This document shows, piece after piece, positions 8,422 to 17,467 of a DNA stretch of 30,317 nucleotides. Origin of the DNA: JAZNBI01 sp045586995 (GTDB lineage: Bacteria; Bacillota; Clostridia; Oscillospirales; CAG-272); assembly GCA_045586995.1 (NCBI GenBank), contig JAZNBI010000130.1, forward strand, positions 1 to 30,317. Direction: 5' to 3'. The notes below the pieces were generated by a model. That model searched no databases. It was not told where the DNA came from and was given only the letters and a program-made list of their open reading frames with translations. Made by a program: the position numbers and the translations under genes. How positions within the stretch are numbered: the first letter of the stretch is position 1; the number at the start of each line of letters is the position of its first letter.

Positions 8422-10041
8422 TCAAATTTTTTTTGAAAATTTATTCTTGCGAATTAAGACAAAAACAGCATATATCACAATAAGAGCCCATATAACTGCC
8501 AGTGTTAACAGCAAAATCAACGATTCGGTAGGTAACGCCCCCAATTCGGTTTTAGATGAAGCCGAGGTATTTATGCTCTTTGCCCCTTGGTCAAGTCGGT
8601 ACAACGATGTGACTTTTCCGTAAAGCTCCTGCATATATTCGTCGTCAACGATCTCTTTTCGCTTTATCGATTTTGCAACGTTTTCAATAAGCTGTCCCGA
8701 AGCATCTCGCAAGGATGCCGAGCCGTTAAACACGGGTGTCACAAAGGTATTCCCTATATTTTCGAGCAAAAGGCGAGTTGCCTTTATTTTTACGTCATAA
8801 TACGTAGAATTATCCTCGCCGCATCTCGAAAGGTAATCGGCGTATTCCTCGGAGCTTTGCGCCTTGGAGGTAACCGGTATATATCCCTCGGTCTGCGCAT
8901 AAGGCACTTGAACGCCGTCTGTAAGCAAATACTGTGCGAAAAGCCATGATGCCAAAACCTCTTGCGGGTCGGATTTGTTAAACACGCACACCGAAGGTCC
9001 CTGTGATATCATACTGACATTTTCGGTGTCAAATTGCGGCACCGTCATAACAGCTATCTCGAAATCGACAAGTCTGTCCTCACTTATATCTAACAGCGGC
9101 GCGTTAGTGCCCATCCAGGTAGCTCCTGCGGTCGAATCTATTGCAAATATACATTGTCCCGCATTCAAAAAGTTTGCAGGATATCCCGAAATTTTAAACG
9201 TGGAAAACGCTCCCGTTTCGGTGTGCTCGGCGACCGTATAAAGCAGCTCCTTTGTCGTATCGTTAAAGAGCAGTATCTCGCCGTCGGCGTTAGAATATCC
9301 GCTTTTCTTTTGATTTACCATTTGTATCATCATATTATCGGTAGATTTATAAATAAACGGAAGCAAGACCTTTTGACCGTTTACTATGAAATTACCGTTC
9401 TCGTCCTTTTTTGTCGCCGCATCCGAAACCTCCCAGATAAAATCCCACGTAAGCACATCGGGCAAGGTGTATCCAAGCGCCTCAACGTAGGTTTTATTTA
9501 TATAGCACGCCTCGGTGGAGCGCATAAAGGGCATTGCATAATGATGACCGTTAAAAACGCCTTCATTTAAAAACTGAGGGATAATTTCATCCTGAGTGGG
9601 CGAATCAAATTTCAATTCACTTCCGCCAAGTCCGTATTTGTCATTGTCAAAAAGCTCGTCGAGCGGAACAACGGTATTTCTTCCCGTAAGATACGTTGCA
9701 ATGTGGTCGGGATAGGTTATACAGACGTTGGGGGTGGTGTTTGTCGAAATATTCGTAATAACATCGTTATATATTTTGCCGTAATCGGTATATAATCTCA
9801 ATGTAACGTGTATATTCGGATAAAGCTTCTCAAAATCCTCAATTGTCTTTTTATAAATTCCCACCTGCGTTTTATTGGTATCGTTTTTTGCCCAAAAGGT
9901 AATTTCGTGCTCGATAGAATCGTCAAACGCTTCGGGCATTTCAAATTCTTCCATAGCTACCGAGCCGTGACAGGATGCCAATACGGGAACTATAAAAGCA
10001 ACAGCAAGCAACCAAAACGCAATTTTTCTTATTTTGCTCAT
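8422..10041 (-). CDS. Sugar ABC transporter substrate-binding lipoprotein with C-terminal membrane helix
   Basis: 539 residues, a family 1 extracellular solute-binding protein. The N terminus has a lipobox VLASC with Cys24. It is followed by HEITFWAKNDTNKTQVGIY and FEKLYPNIHVTLRLYTDY, typical of the first lobe, and later GQCIFAIDSTAGATW and SWLFAQYLLTDG, typical of CUT1 binding proteins. Unusually the last 38 or so residues contain a strongly hydrophobic helix (about 508-531) followed by RKNKFSKKI, so the protein appears anchored at both ends. It overlaps the upstream permease gene by 4 bases (10038-10041). It presumably binds oligosaccharides for the permeases at 10038-11821. Confidence 0.92.
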   Translation of the reverse strand: MSKIRKIAFWLLAVAFIVPVLASCHGSVAMEEFEMPEAFDDSIEHEITFWAKNDTNKTQVGIYKKTIEDFEKLYPNIHVTLRLYTDYGKIYNDVITNISTNTTPNVCITYPDHIATYLTGRNTVVPLDELFDNDKYGLGGSELKFDSPTQDEIIPQFLNEGVFNGHHYAMPFMRSTEACYINKTYVEALGYTLPDVLTWDFIWEVSDAATKKDENGNFIVNGQKVLLPFIYKSTDNMMIQMVNQKKSGYSNADGEILLFNDTTKELLYTVAEHTETGAFSTFKISGYPANFLNAGQCIFAIDSTAGATWMGTNAPLLDISEDRLVDFEIAVMTVPQFDTENVSMISQGPSVCVFNKSDPQEVLASWLFAQYLLTDGVQVPYAQTEGYIPVTSKAQSSEEYADYLSRCGEDNSTYYDVKIKATRLLLENIGNTFVTPVFNGSASLRDASGQLIENVAKSIKRKEIVDDEYMQELYGKVTSLYRLDQGAKSINTSASSKTELGALPTESLILLLTLAVIWALIVIYAVFVLIRKNKFSKKI

Positions 10042-10913
10042 CCCTTTGTACCTCCGCGCGATACGCCTGCCATGATTTTTTTGCGAAATACGATAAACAA
10101 AACGATAAGCGGAATCGATACCACAACCACTGCCGCCATCATAGCGGGAATATTTTCCCGTCCGAAGCCGTTTTCGCGTATTTCCTGAATACCGTTTGAA
10201 ACAAGGTAATAATTCTCGTCATCGGTGATCAATCTCGGCCAAACGTAAGAGTTCCAGCATTCTATGACCTTTAATATGATGATAGTTATAATAGTCGGCT
10301 TGCATATGGGAACCATAACCTTAAGCAAATATTTTATATCCGACGTGCCGTCCACCTTTGCGGCATAATAAAGCTCGTCGGGAATCTGAGCGAAATTTTC
10401 TTTTAGCAAATAGAGATAAAATATTGAGGTTACCGAAGGCAAGATCAAGCCGAGAAAGGTATTTCGCATATCGAGATTGGTAATCGTAACGTAATTGGTT
10501 ATGATAACAAGCTCATTAGGTATCATCATAAGTGAAAGAAATGCCCCAAACACGATATTTTTACCCTTGAAATTTATTCTGGCAAACGCGAAAGCCGCAA
10601 GAGTTATAACGACAAGCATAATAGCCGTCGTTACCACCGTAAAAATGAGCGTATTGAAAAAATAGTCGGCAAGCGGCACCGCGGTAAAGGCGTCCAGATA
10701 ATTTTTCAGAGTGGGTGTTGTCGTGAAAAACTTCGGAATATATTCTGACGCATACTCGCCGTATCCCTTTAAAGAAGTCAAAATCATCCAATAGAACGGA
10801 AACAGCACCATCAAAGCCCAAAACGCAAGCAAGGTATACACGAAAACATTGAGAATGTTTTTGCGAATTTTTGAGCGCCTTGCGGCCTTATTAAAATCAG
10901 TTGTATTATTCAT
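10038..10913 (-). CDS. Carbohydrate ABC transporter permease (MalG/CUT1 type)
   Basis: 291 residues with six predicted membrane helices. The EAA loop is present as YYAAKVDGTSDIKYLLKVMV, with the invariant Gly and following Pro, placing it in the inner-membrane permease family of binding-protein-dependent sugar importers. The N terminus FPFYWMILTSLKGYGEY is a MalG hallmark. It follows the MalF-type gene by 17 bases and overlaps the binding-protein gene by ATGA. No ATPase gene is in the operon; CUT1 systems in Firmicutes commonly share one MsmX-type ATPase encoded elsewhere. Confidence 0.94.
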   Translation of the reverse strand: MNNTTDFNKAARRSKIRKNILNVFVYTLLAFWALMVLFPFYWMILTSLKGYGEYASEYIPKFFTTTPTLKNYLDAFTAVPLADYFFNTLIFTVVTTAIMLVVITLAAFAFARINFKGKNIVFGAFLSLMMIPNELVIITNYVTITNLDMRNTFLGLILPSVTSIFYLYLLKENFAQIPDELYYAAKVDGTSDIKYLLKVMVPICKPTIITIIILKVIECWNSYVWPRLITDDENYYLVSNGIQEIRENGFGRENIPAMMAAVVVVSIPLIVLFIVFRKKIMAGVSRGGTKG

Positions 10914-10930
10914 AGCAATCCCTCAAAGAA

Positions 10931-11821
10931 TTAATAGTGCACGTTTTTCTTGCTTATCAACAGATTTATGCACGTTATTGTAAGTACCACAACAAAAAGT
11001 ATAATCGCCGCTGCTGAAGCGAATGACGGATATCCTCCGCTGTTTCCGTACAGCATATCGTAGATATAGCCGACAACGGTATTCATACCCGCCGCGTTTA
11101 GATCTGTACCAAAAAGGGCAACGGCGTCGCTATACACCTTGAAAGCGCCTATAAATCCCGTGATAATCAAGTAAAACAGCATCGGAGAGATCATAGGAAG
11201 CGTTATTCTCGTGAAAATCCTGAATTTCGACGTTCCATCGATCATAGCGGCGTTGTAATAATCCTGCTTGACCGAAGCCAACGCGCTCGTCAATATAAGT
11301 ATTTTAAAGGGCAAAACCACCCAGATTATATAAAAGCACATAACAAACATTTTTGCGGCGTACGGCCCGTCTATAAAATCAAGTGCCGAGCCGCCGAATA
11401 CGGTAATCAGCAGATTTACAAGTCCGTCGGAATACGGTGTCTTTTTAAAAAGTATCATAAATACCAATCCGACGGCAAGCGTGTTGGTAACGTATGGCAA
11501 AAAATAAATTGTTTGAAAAAGATTTCTGAGCTTTTTTATAGAGCTGAGCCCAACCGAAATGAGCAAAGCAAGTCCGGTTGAAAGCGGCACTGTTATCATT
11601 ACTATAATAAACGTATTTTTTAGCGCCTGCAAAAAATACGGGTCGTGAAGTATATAAGAATAGTTATAAAGTCCGACACCGAAAAAGTTTTGCGAAGCAA
11701 AATTATACCCTTCTTCGAGAGAATAAATAAAAACGTCGATCAGCGGATAAACCATAAAAAAGCCGATAAAAACGAATGCCGGCAAAATATAAAGCCATCC
11801 CTTAAGATTATTTTTGTCCAT
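10931..11821 (-). CDS. Carbohydrate ABC transporter permease (MalF/CUT1 type)
   Basis: 296 residues with six membrane helices. It begins with WLYILPAFVFIGFFMVYPLI, the standard MalF/UgpA-type first helix, and contains the EAA loop YYNAAMIDGTSKFRIFTRIT followed by LPMISP. It pairs with the MalG-type permease encoded 17 bases downstream. The ribosome site is weak (GTGAG about 10 bases upstream). The gene starts 38 bases after the FRG-domain gene, with no terminator or obvious promoter between them, so the two are likely cotranscribed. Confidence 0.94.
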   Translation of the reverse strand: MDKNNLKGWLYILPAFVFIGFFMVYPLIDVFIYSLEEGYNFASQNFFGVGLYNYSYILHDPYFLQALKNTFIIVMITVPLSTGLALLISVGLSSIKKLRNLFQTIYFLPYVTNTLAVGLVFMILFKKTPYSDGLVNLLITVFGGSALDFIDGPYAAKMFVMCFYIIWVVLPFKILILTSALASVKQDYYNAAMIDGTSKFRIFTRITLPMISPMLFYLIITGFIGAFKVYSDAVALFGTDLNAAGMNTVVGYIYDMLYGNSGGYPSFASAAAIILFVVVLTITCINLLISKKNVHY

Positions 11822-11859
11822 TTGTTACTCACTTTCTTTCAATAAACCAATAATTATTT

Positions 11860-12627
11860 TCAGTGCGCGTTCGAGCCGTATTTTATAGTACTTACCAAAT
11901 CCTTGATTTTTGCGATATTCATATACAAGGTGTCCTCGCAAAGATGTTTTTTTGCGAGAGCTTCAAGTATAGCCGGCTTTGAGTCCTTGTCAATCACAAT
12001 AGTATCTATAAAATGCGAAAGCTCAAGTCCTTCCTGAGCAATAATCTCTTCAAAAGGCAGCTCCTCCCTGCCCCAAAGCAAAAACAACCCCTTTTGCATA
12101 TATAATCGGTCAAACTGTTGAGTCGCGTCGATAAAGATGGGCATATCAACGTCCCATTGGCTTGAGCTGACGGTCGGTTCTTTATCTATATATTTTTGCA
12201 GCCATTCATAGAGAAATTTATTGTTTCTTATAACATGGCTTGAAAGCTTTTTGGAGCTTTTAAGCATTTGCTCGTATCGGCTCTTATTAAAAATAAACAC
12301 CTTACCGTCGCAATCTACATATCTGCCGCGAACGTCGTGACAAGCAAAGAAAAGCGCAACGTCAAATGAATATGAAAAATCCAGCATCCTCGTGGGAAGC
12401 GCAAAATGCTGAGCAATTTCAATACACGTAAGCTCATCAAAATCGAACAGCGCACGCATTTCGTCTACAAATTTAAACATCTGGGCGTCGGCATTCTTCT
12501 TGTGCTCCTCTCGAAGCCCCGACGGAACAAGGATAAAATCGCTGTTTGCCTGACCGCGAAAAACAAAAACGTCTCCGCGACCGCCAAGCTCGTCAATATA
12601 GTCGTTGTATGAAAAAACCTTATTCAT
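11860..12627 (-). CDS. FRG domain-containing protein
   Basis: 255 residues, soluble. The N-terminal FVFRGQANSDF carries the Phe-Arg-Gly motif (residues 23-25) that names the FRG domain. The second conserved block, FALPTRMLDFSYSFDVALFF, follows near residues 70-95. FRG proteins are poorly characterised; some occur in phage-defence islands, and enzymatic activity has not been settled. Here the gene is first in a transcript with sugar permeases, an unusual setting. It has a clear promoter (12714-12742) and a leader of about 80 bases, but no Shine-Dalgarno near the ATG: the only purine-rich GGGAGAG is about 40 bases upstream, and TGA lies in frame two codons before the start. Confidence 0.85.
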   Translation of the reverse strand: MNKVFSYNDYIDELGGRGDVFVFRGQANSDFILVPSGLREEHKKNADAQMFKFVDEMRALFDFDELTCIEIAQHFALPTRMLDFSYSFDVALFFACHDVRGRYVDCDGKVFIFNKSRYEQMLKSSKKLSSHVIRNNKFLYEWLQKYIDKEPTVSSSQWDVDMPIFIDATQQFDRLYMQKGLFLLWGREELPFEEIIAQEGLELSHFIDTIVIDKDSKPAILEALAKKHLCEDTLYMNIAKIKDLVSTIKYGSNAH

Positions 12628-12713
12628 AATTCAAGCAAGGACGAACTTAAAATATCGCTAAAGTCCTATTCTCTCCCTTTCTTTTGTAACTCGGCGGTAT
12701 AAACCGCAGTTTT

Positions 12714-12742
12714 ATTATAACACACAGCCAATATTTTCACAA
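12714..12742 (-). promoter_or_regulatory. Sigma-A promoter for FRG/sugar-transport operon
   Basis: On the - strand, -35 TTGTGA (12742-12737), a 17-base spacer and -10 TATAAT (12719-12714). A 5-bp hairpin (GCGGT 12694-12698 / ACCGC 12703-12707) lies near the predicted transcript start. Confidence 0.7.
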
Positions 12743-12782
12743 GAGCAATTTGACTTTTTTAACATCTTAATTAAATTGTCTA

Positions 12783-12811
12783 TTGTATTTTTACCGAAAA
12801 AACAGTATAAT
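12783..12811 (+). promoter_or_regulatory. Sigma-A promoter for nucleoside kinase gene
   Basis: -35 TTGTAT (12783-12788), 17-base spacer, -10 TATAAT (12806-12811), followed by AAAGGAG and the ATG at 12831. The predicted start of transcription leaves a very short leader of about 13 bases. It is divergent from the FRG operon promoter, about 40 bases away. Confidence 0.75.
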
Positions 12812-12830
12812 TAATAAAAAGGAGTAAGCT

Positions 12831-14489
12831 ATGATTGAAATAAATTTGCGAAATAAAGTACATCACGTCAATACGGGCACAAGAGTTATCGAACTGCTTT
12901 GCCCCGAAGAAAAGCATGATTATATCGTTTGTAAAATAGATGCCAATATAAAAGAGCTCAATTACAAAATCACCGAAAAAAATGACGGCACAAAAATCGA
13001 GCTTATAGGGCTCGATCACATCGAAGCCGTCAAGGCATACGAAGCAAGCTTACGCTTCGTCATAGCAATGGCTTTTCACCGTTTATATCCTAACGTCCGT
13101 ATACAATTTGAGTATAACGTATCGCGCTCGATATTTTGCCGTTCCCTGTCTCCGAGCTTCAATATGTATAAGGCGTTCGACTCGGTGCTCTCCGAGGTGC
13201 AAAAAATAATCTGCTCCGACCTGCCTATTGAACGAATAAGCGTCACCTTTGACGAAGCAAAAGAGATCTATCAAAAATATAACAATTCGGACAAAACAGA
13301 AATCCTGAAATACCGCCCCGACAATATGGTAAACATATATAAATGCGGCGATTATATGGATTATATGCATTCATATATGGTTGCGTCAACGGGATGTATC
13401 AAAGCTTACCGCATAAAGCCGTACAGCTCGGGACTGATAGTTCAATATCCCCGAAGTGAGCTCGGAGCGCAAATACCGCCATTCATAGAAGAAGCAACAT
13501 ATTGTAAGACCTTGCAAAAAGCTTATGCCTGGTCGACAAAAAACGATCTTCAAACGATTGTCGGCATCAACAAAAAGCTTGAAGAAGGCAAAACGCTTGA
13601 ATTTGTTCAAATGTGCGAGGCGAAGCACAACCAAATGCTCACAGAGCTTGGCAACGCCATAGAAAGCGATATATCAAACATTCGGCTTATATGTATCGCA
13701 GGCCCAAGTTCAAGCGGTAAAACGACCTTTTGCAATCGATTGAAGATCGAGCTTATGTCGCGCGGCATAAATCCCGTTACGATTTCGCTGGACGACTATT
13801 ATCTGGAAAAACAAGAAATCGCAAAGATTCAAAATCTTCCTGCGGATCAATTGGATCTCGAACATATAAACTGCCTTGATATAGAGTTATTTAACAGAGA
13901 TCTGTTCAATTTGATAAACGGCGAAAGCGTTACGCTTCCCAAATATATTTTTGTAAGCGGAAAGCGCGACAAAGGGAAAACCGTAAAATCAAGCATCAAC
14001 TCTCCGATTATCATAGAGGGAATTCACGCGCTCAATGAGGCCCTTACTTCTTCCATTCCCCAACACCAAAAATATAAGATCTTTATTGCTCCGCAGGCAC
14101 AGATCAATATTGACGATCACTCACCGTTAAATATCACGGATCTGCGGCTTATTCGAAGAATAGTGCGTGATATGAGCTTTAGAAACAGTACGCCGTCAAG
14201 CACAATAGATATGTGGCAATCGGTACGAAACGGCGAATTTCAGTGGATATACCCATATCAAGAGGGCGCGGATTACGTTTTCAATTCCTCGCTTTTATAC
14301 GAATTTTGTGTTCTTCGAACAAAAGCGTTACCCGCGTTACGCGAGATTGGCTATGACGACCCCCACTTTATCGTAGCTAACCGACTGATAAAATATCTCA
14401 AATATTTTCAACCTATCGAGGACGAATCTATAATTCCCTGCAACTCCCTGCTCCGCGAATTTATCGGAGGAAGCTGCTTTAGGGTATAA
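12831..14489 (+). CDS. Nucleoside kinase, TGS/ThrRS-like N terminus plus uridine-kinase-like domain
   Basis: 552 residues. The N-terminal 60 or so residues resemble a TGS domain and are followed by a threonyl-tRNA-synthetase second-domain-like part (about 60-200). The C-terminal half is a P-loop uridine kinase/phosphoribulokinase fold: Walker A GPSSSGKTTF at 291-300, SLDDYYL just after it, and IIIEGIHALNEAL further on. This composite architecture is common in Clostridia and Thermotogae and is annotated as nucleoside kinase; the true substrate is not settled. It is a single-gene unit with its own promoter and a terminator shared with the convergent arabinofuranosidase gene. Confidence 0.9.
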   Translation: MIEINLRNKVHHVNTGTRVIELLCPEEKHDYIVCKIDANIKELNYKITEKNDGTKIELIGLDHIEAVKAYEASLRFVIAMAFHRLYPNVRIQFEYNVSRSIFCRSLSPSFNMYKAFDSVLSEVQKIICSDLPIERISVTFDEAKEIYQKYNNSDKTEILKYRPDNMVNIYKCGDYMDYMHSYMVASTGCIKAYRIKPYSSGLIVQYPRSELGAQIPPFIEEATYCKTLQKAYAWSTKNDLQTIVGINKKLEEGKTLEFVQMCEAKHNQMLTELGNAIESDISNIRLICIAGPSSSGKTTFCNRLKIELMSRGINPVTISLDDYYLEKQEIAKIQNLPADQLDLEHINCLDIELFNRDLFNLINGESVTLPKYIFVSGKRDKGKTVKSSINSPIIIEGIHALNEALTSSIPQHQKYKIFIAPQAQINIDDHSPLNITDLRLIRRIVRDMSFRNSTPSSTIDMWQSVRNGEFQWIYPYQEGADYVFNSSLLYEFCVLRTKALPALREIGYDDPHFIVANRLIKYLKYFQPIEDESIIPCNSLLREFIGGSCFRV

Positions 14490-14531
14490 AAAATTCCGCC
14501 GCAAAGTAATTTCTTTGCGGCGGTCTTTTTT
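14490..14531. terminator. Bidirectional terminator between kinase and arabinose operon
   Basis: CCGCCGCAAAG (14496-14506) pairs perfectly with CTTTGCGGCGG (14513-14523) around a 6-base loop. An A-run before and TCTTTTTT after serve both strands. It overlaps the stop codon of the GH51 gene. Confidence 0.92.
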
Positions 14532-16017
14532 ATTTACCGAGAACAACAATATTCCAAGAATATGCGGGAAGCGTTATATTAAGCTTACCGTCAAATTTTA
14601 CGTCCTTGTTAGGAGCGGGAACAATATTAAAAGGATTGTTTTCGTCATTGATTGCCTTGAAATCGTCATTCTTCATGCAGATACATTCCTGAACGCGATA
14701 ATCTGCATACTGTCTTAAATCAGAATCAAGCTCAATCGGCTCATCACCCTTATTAACGATAAAGAGCGCGAGCTGTTGCTTTTCCTCGTTGTCAACTACG
14801 GCACAGTCAACAAAAGGAACCTTATCGTATTTTTTCGTGCTGTAGAAGGGAGATTTAACTATAGATTTTATGGCTTTTCCGCGTCCGTATTTACTCGTAT
14901 ACATAAACGGATAGAATATGGTTTGACGGAATATTGACGTGTCGGTCGTCATGATAGGCGCAATTACGTTGACAAGCTGAGCAAGACACGCAATTTTAAC
15001 ACGGTCACTGCGGTTAATAAGCGATATCATCAAATCACCGATAAGCAATGCATCTTCAAAATTATAATGGTCCTCGAGCTGATGCGGAGCTATACTCCAC
15101 TTCTCAACAGGGTCGTTGTTCGAATGATACCAAGCGTTCCATTCGTCAAAGGAAATGTTTATGGTCTTTTTCTTGTGAAGCTTGCCCTTAACGTGATCGC
15201 AGGTTGCAATAACCGAATCGATAAAGCCCTCAAAAGAAAGCGAATTTGCCAAATATGACTTTATATCATTCTCGCTGTTACCGTAATATGCGTGCATGGA
15301 AATATAATCAACGAAATCATAGCACTCGGTAAGTACGGTATCTTCCCACGTTCCGAACGTTTTCATACCCCAATGCGAGCTTCCGCATGCTATAAGCTCT
15401 ATGCTCGGGTCTACAATTTTCATAGCTTTAGCGCTTTCGCAAGCAATTCTTGCATACTCCTCGGCGGTTTTATGACCTATCTGCCAAGGAGCATCCATTT
15501 CGTTGCCCAGACACCAAAGCTTGATGTTGTGCGGGTCCTTGTGTCCGTTTGCAATTCTCATATCACTGAATTTTGTGCCCGATTTAAAGTTACAATATTC
15601 AACGATATCGCGCGCCTCGGAAACACCCTTTGTTCCGAGATTAATTGCCATCATAGGAGAGATATTTGCCATCTTTGCCCAATCGCAGAATTCGTCAAGA
15701 CCGAACTGATTGGTTTCGATAACCTCCCATGCAAGATCTACACGGCGCGGTCTTTTATCTTTGGGCCCGATGCTATCCTGCCAATCAAAGTTAGAAACAA
15801 AATTTCCACCCGGATAACGCACCGTCGGTACGTCCAATTCACGAATAACTTCAAGAGTATCCTTGCGGAATCCGTTTTCATCCGCAAGCGGTGAGCCCGG
15901 CTGATAAATTCCTCCGTAGACCGCGCGTCCGAGATGCTCTATAAACGAGCCGTAAATTCTCTTATCGATATCCGATATCAAATAATTTTTATCTAAAATA
16001 ATTTCCGCTTTTTTCAT
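14530..16017 (-). CDS. abfA: GH51 alpha-L-arabinofuranosidase
   Basis: 495 residues, full length for intracellular GH51 enzymes. It removes arabinofuranosyl side groups from arabinoxylan and arabinan fragments. Family motifs: YGSFIEHLGRAVYGGIY near the N terminus, VRYPGGNF, acid/base Glu173 in CLGNEMD, and nucleophile Glu292 in SFDEWNAW; these positions match characterised enzymes. There is no signal peptide, so it acts on imported oligosaccharides. It is the last gene of the arabinose operon, 31 bases after araA, with GAAAGGG as ribosome site. Its product L-arabinose is the substrate of the isomerase encoded directly upstream. Confidence 0.95.
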   Translation of the reverse strand: MKKAEIILDKNYLISDIDKRIYGSFIEHLGRAVYGGIYQPGSPLADENGFRKDTLEVIRELDVPTVRYPGGNFVSNFDWQDSIGPKDKRPRRVDLAWEVIETNQFGLDEFCDWAKMANISPMMAINLGTKGVSEARDIVEYCNFKSGTKFSDMRIANGHKDPHNIKLWCLGNEMDAPWQIGHKTAEEYARIACESAKAMKIVDPSIELIACGSSHWGMKTFGTWEDTVLTECYDFVDYISMHAYYGNSENDIKSYLANSLSFEGFIDSVIATCDHVKGKLHKKKTINISFDEWNAWYHSNNDPVEKWSIAPHQLEDHYNFEDALLIGDLMISLINRSDRVKIACLAQLVNVIAPIMTTDTSIFRQTIFYPFMYTSKYGRGKAIKSIVKSPFYSTKKYDKVPFVDCAVVDNEEKQQLALFIVNKGDEPIELDSDLRQYADYRVQECICMKNDDFKAINDENNPFNIVPAPNKDVKFDGKLNITLPAYSWNIVVLGK

Positions 16018-16048
16018 CGATTTACCCTTTCATTAACTAAATTTCACG

Positions 16049-17443
16049 TCAACCTATATGAACGAATTCGCAAGATATCATAGAGGCAAACATTTCGATA
16101 TCCTTTGATGTAAGGGCAGTGGATACTACCGTATGATGCGCTCCGCCGGCTTCAAGCCAAGCGCGTACACCGTCATCAAAATTCGGTTTGATCTTCCACA
16201 TTATGCGTGCAACCGGAAGATTGGGCATTGGCTCGGGCTGTTTTACAAGCTCGATATCCGCGCATATCAAACGGAAATGATCACCCATATCAACCATACA
16301 AACGGCTACGGCATCTCCGCAAGCTCCGTCAAATACAAGGCGCGCGGGATCCTCGGGATCTCCGATTCCGAGAGGATGCACCTCAACCCTCGGCTTATTT
16401 ATCGCTATTGTAGGACAAACCTCAAGCATATGAGAGCCCAAAACCAGCTCCTCGCCGTTTGTCAGATCGTATGTATAATCCTCCATAAAAACGGTTGCGC
16501 CCTTTTTGCCTTGTGCCATTCTTTTAAGAATAGCGGTAAGCGCGGCAATTTTCCAATCCCCTTCTGCTCCGAAGCCGTATCCGTCTGCCATAAGGCGCTG
16601 AGCAGACATACCGAACAGCTGCTTTAAGCCGTGCAAAGCTTGGAAGTTAGTTGTAAACGCCTTGTAATTTCCTTCCTCCATAAAGCGCTTTAAAGCTATT
16701 TCATAGCGAAGCTGTTCTTTAACCGAAGCGATATTATCGGTTGCCATAGTATAAATATTGCAGATTTCGTCATAAAGCGCATCTACTTCTTCGTCGGTAA
16801 CCTGATCTATCTCATTAACAATGTCGCCGATTCCGTAATAATCGGTCTGCCAACCAAATTTTATGTTGGCTTCGACACGGTCGCCGTCCGTTACCGCAAC
16901 CTCTCTCATATTGTCACCAAAACGGCAGATTTTCATTTTCTTACTGTAATCCAACGCATCTACGACCGAAGCCCAAGAAGTGAGCTTTTCGATAACCTTT
17001 TCGCTCTTATAATATCCGATAACGATTTCGTGCGGAATTGCCAAGCGAGCCAGAGCATATCCGAATTCGCGGTCGCCGTGAGCGGATTGATTAAGATTCA
17101 TAAAATCCATATCAATCGACGCATACGGCAATTTTTCGTTGTATTGCGTATGAAGGTGAAGCAAGGGCTTTTGAAGGAGTTTCAAGCCGTTGATCCACAT
17201 TTTTGAAGGACTGAATGTATGGCACCAGATAATAATGCCGACGCAGGAATCGTCAAAATTAATTTTCTTTATCGTTGCGGTAATTTCATCCGATGTTTTC
17301 ATAACTCCCGCAAACTCCAAATCGGCATTTTTGACGTTTTCATTCAAATAAGAAACGATTTCTCTGCTGTCCTTTTCAACCTGATTGAGCGTTTCATCTC
17401 CGTAAAGCAACTGACTTCCCGTTAAAAAAAATATTTTTCCCAT
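16049..17443 (-). CDS. araA: L-arabinose isomerase
   Basis: 464 residues, slightly shorter than the 490-500 of the Escherichia coli and Bacillus enzymes. It converts L-arabinose to L-ribulose. Conserved stretches are FLTGSQLLYGDETL at the N terminus, HTFSPSKMWINGL, LHTQYNEKLPY, GFGAEGDWKIAALTAILKRM (with a metal-binding Glu), FMEDYTYDL (second Glu), LGSHMLEVCPTIA (His) and MGDHFRLI (His). The ribosome site GAGGTG is correctly placed. It lies 24 bases after the fused kinase-epimerase gene and 31 bases before abfA, so one operon is likely. Confidence 0.96.
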   Translation of the reverse strand: MGKIFFLTGSQLLYGDETLNQVEKDSREIVSYLNENVKNADLEFAGVMKTSDEITATIKKINFDDSCVGIIIWCHTFSPSKMWINGLKLLQKPLLHLHTQYNEKLPYASIDMDFMNLNQSAHGDREFGYALARLAIPHEIVIGYYKSEKVIEKLTSWASVVDALDYSKKMKICRFGDNMREVAVTDGDRVEANIKFGWQTDYYGIGDIVNEIDQVTDEEVDALYDEICNIYTMATDNIASVKEQLRYEIALKRFMEEGNYKAFTTNFQALHGLKQLFGMSAQRLMADGYGFGAEGDWKIAALTAILKRMAQGKKGATVFMEDYTYDLTNGEELVLGSHMLEVCPTIAINKPRVEVHPLGIGDPEDPARLVFDGACGDAVAVCMVDMGDHFRLICADIELVKQPEPMPNLPVARIMWKIKPNFDDGVRAWLEAGGAHHTVVSTALTSKDIEMFASMISCEFVHIG

Positions 17444-17467
17444 TAAAGATCACCTCATTATAAAATT

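Noticed and set aside
16133..16627. 164-codon open frame antisense to araA
   Set aside because: Shadow of a highly conserved isomerase gene; no start signal or protein family features.
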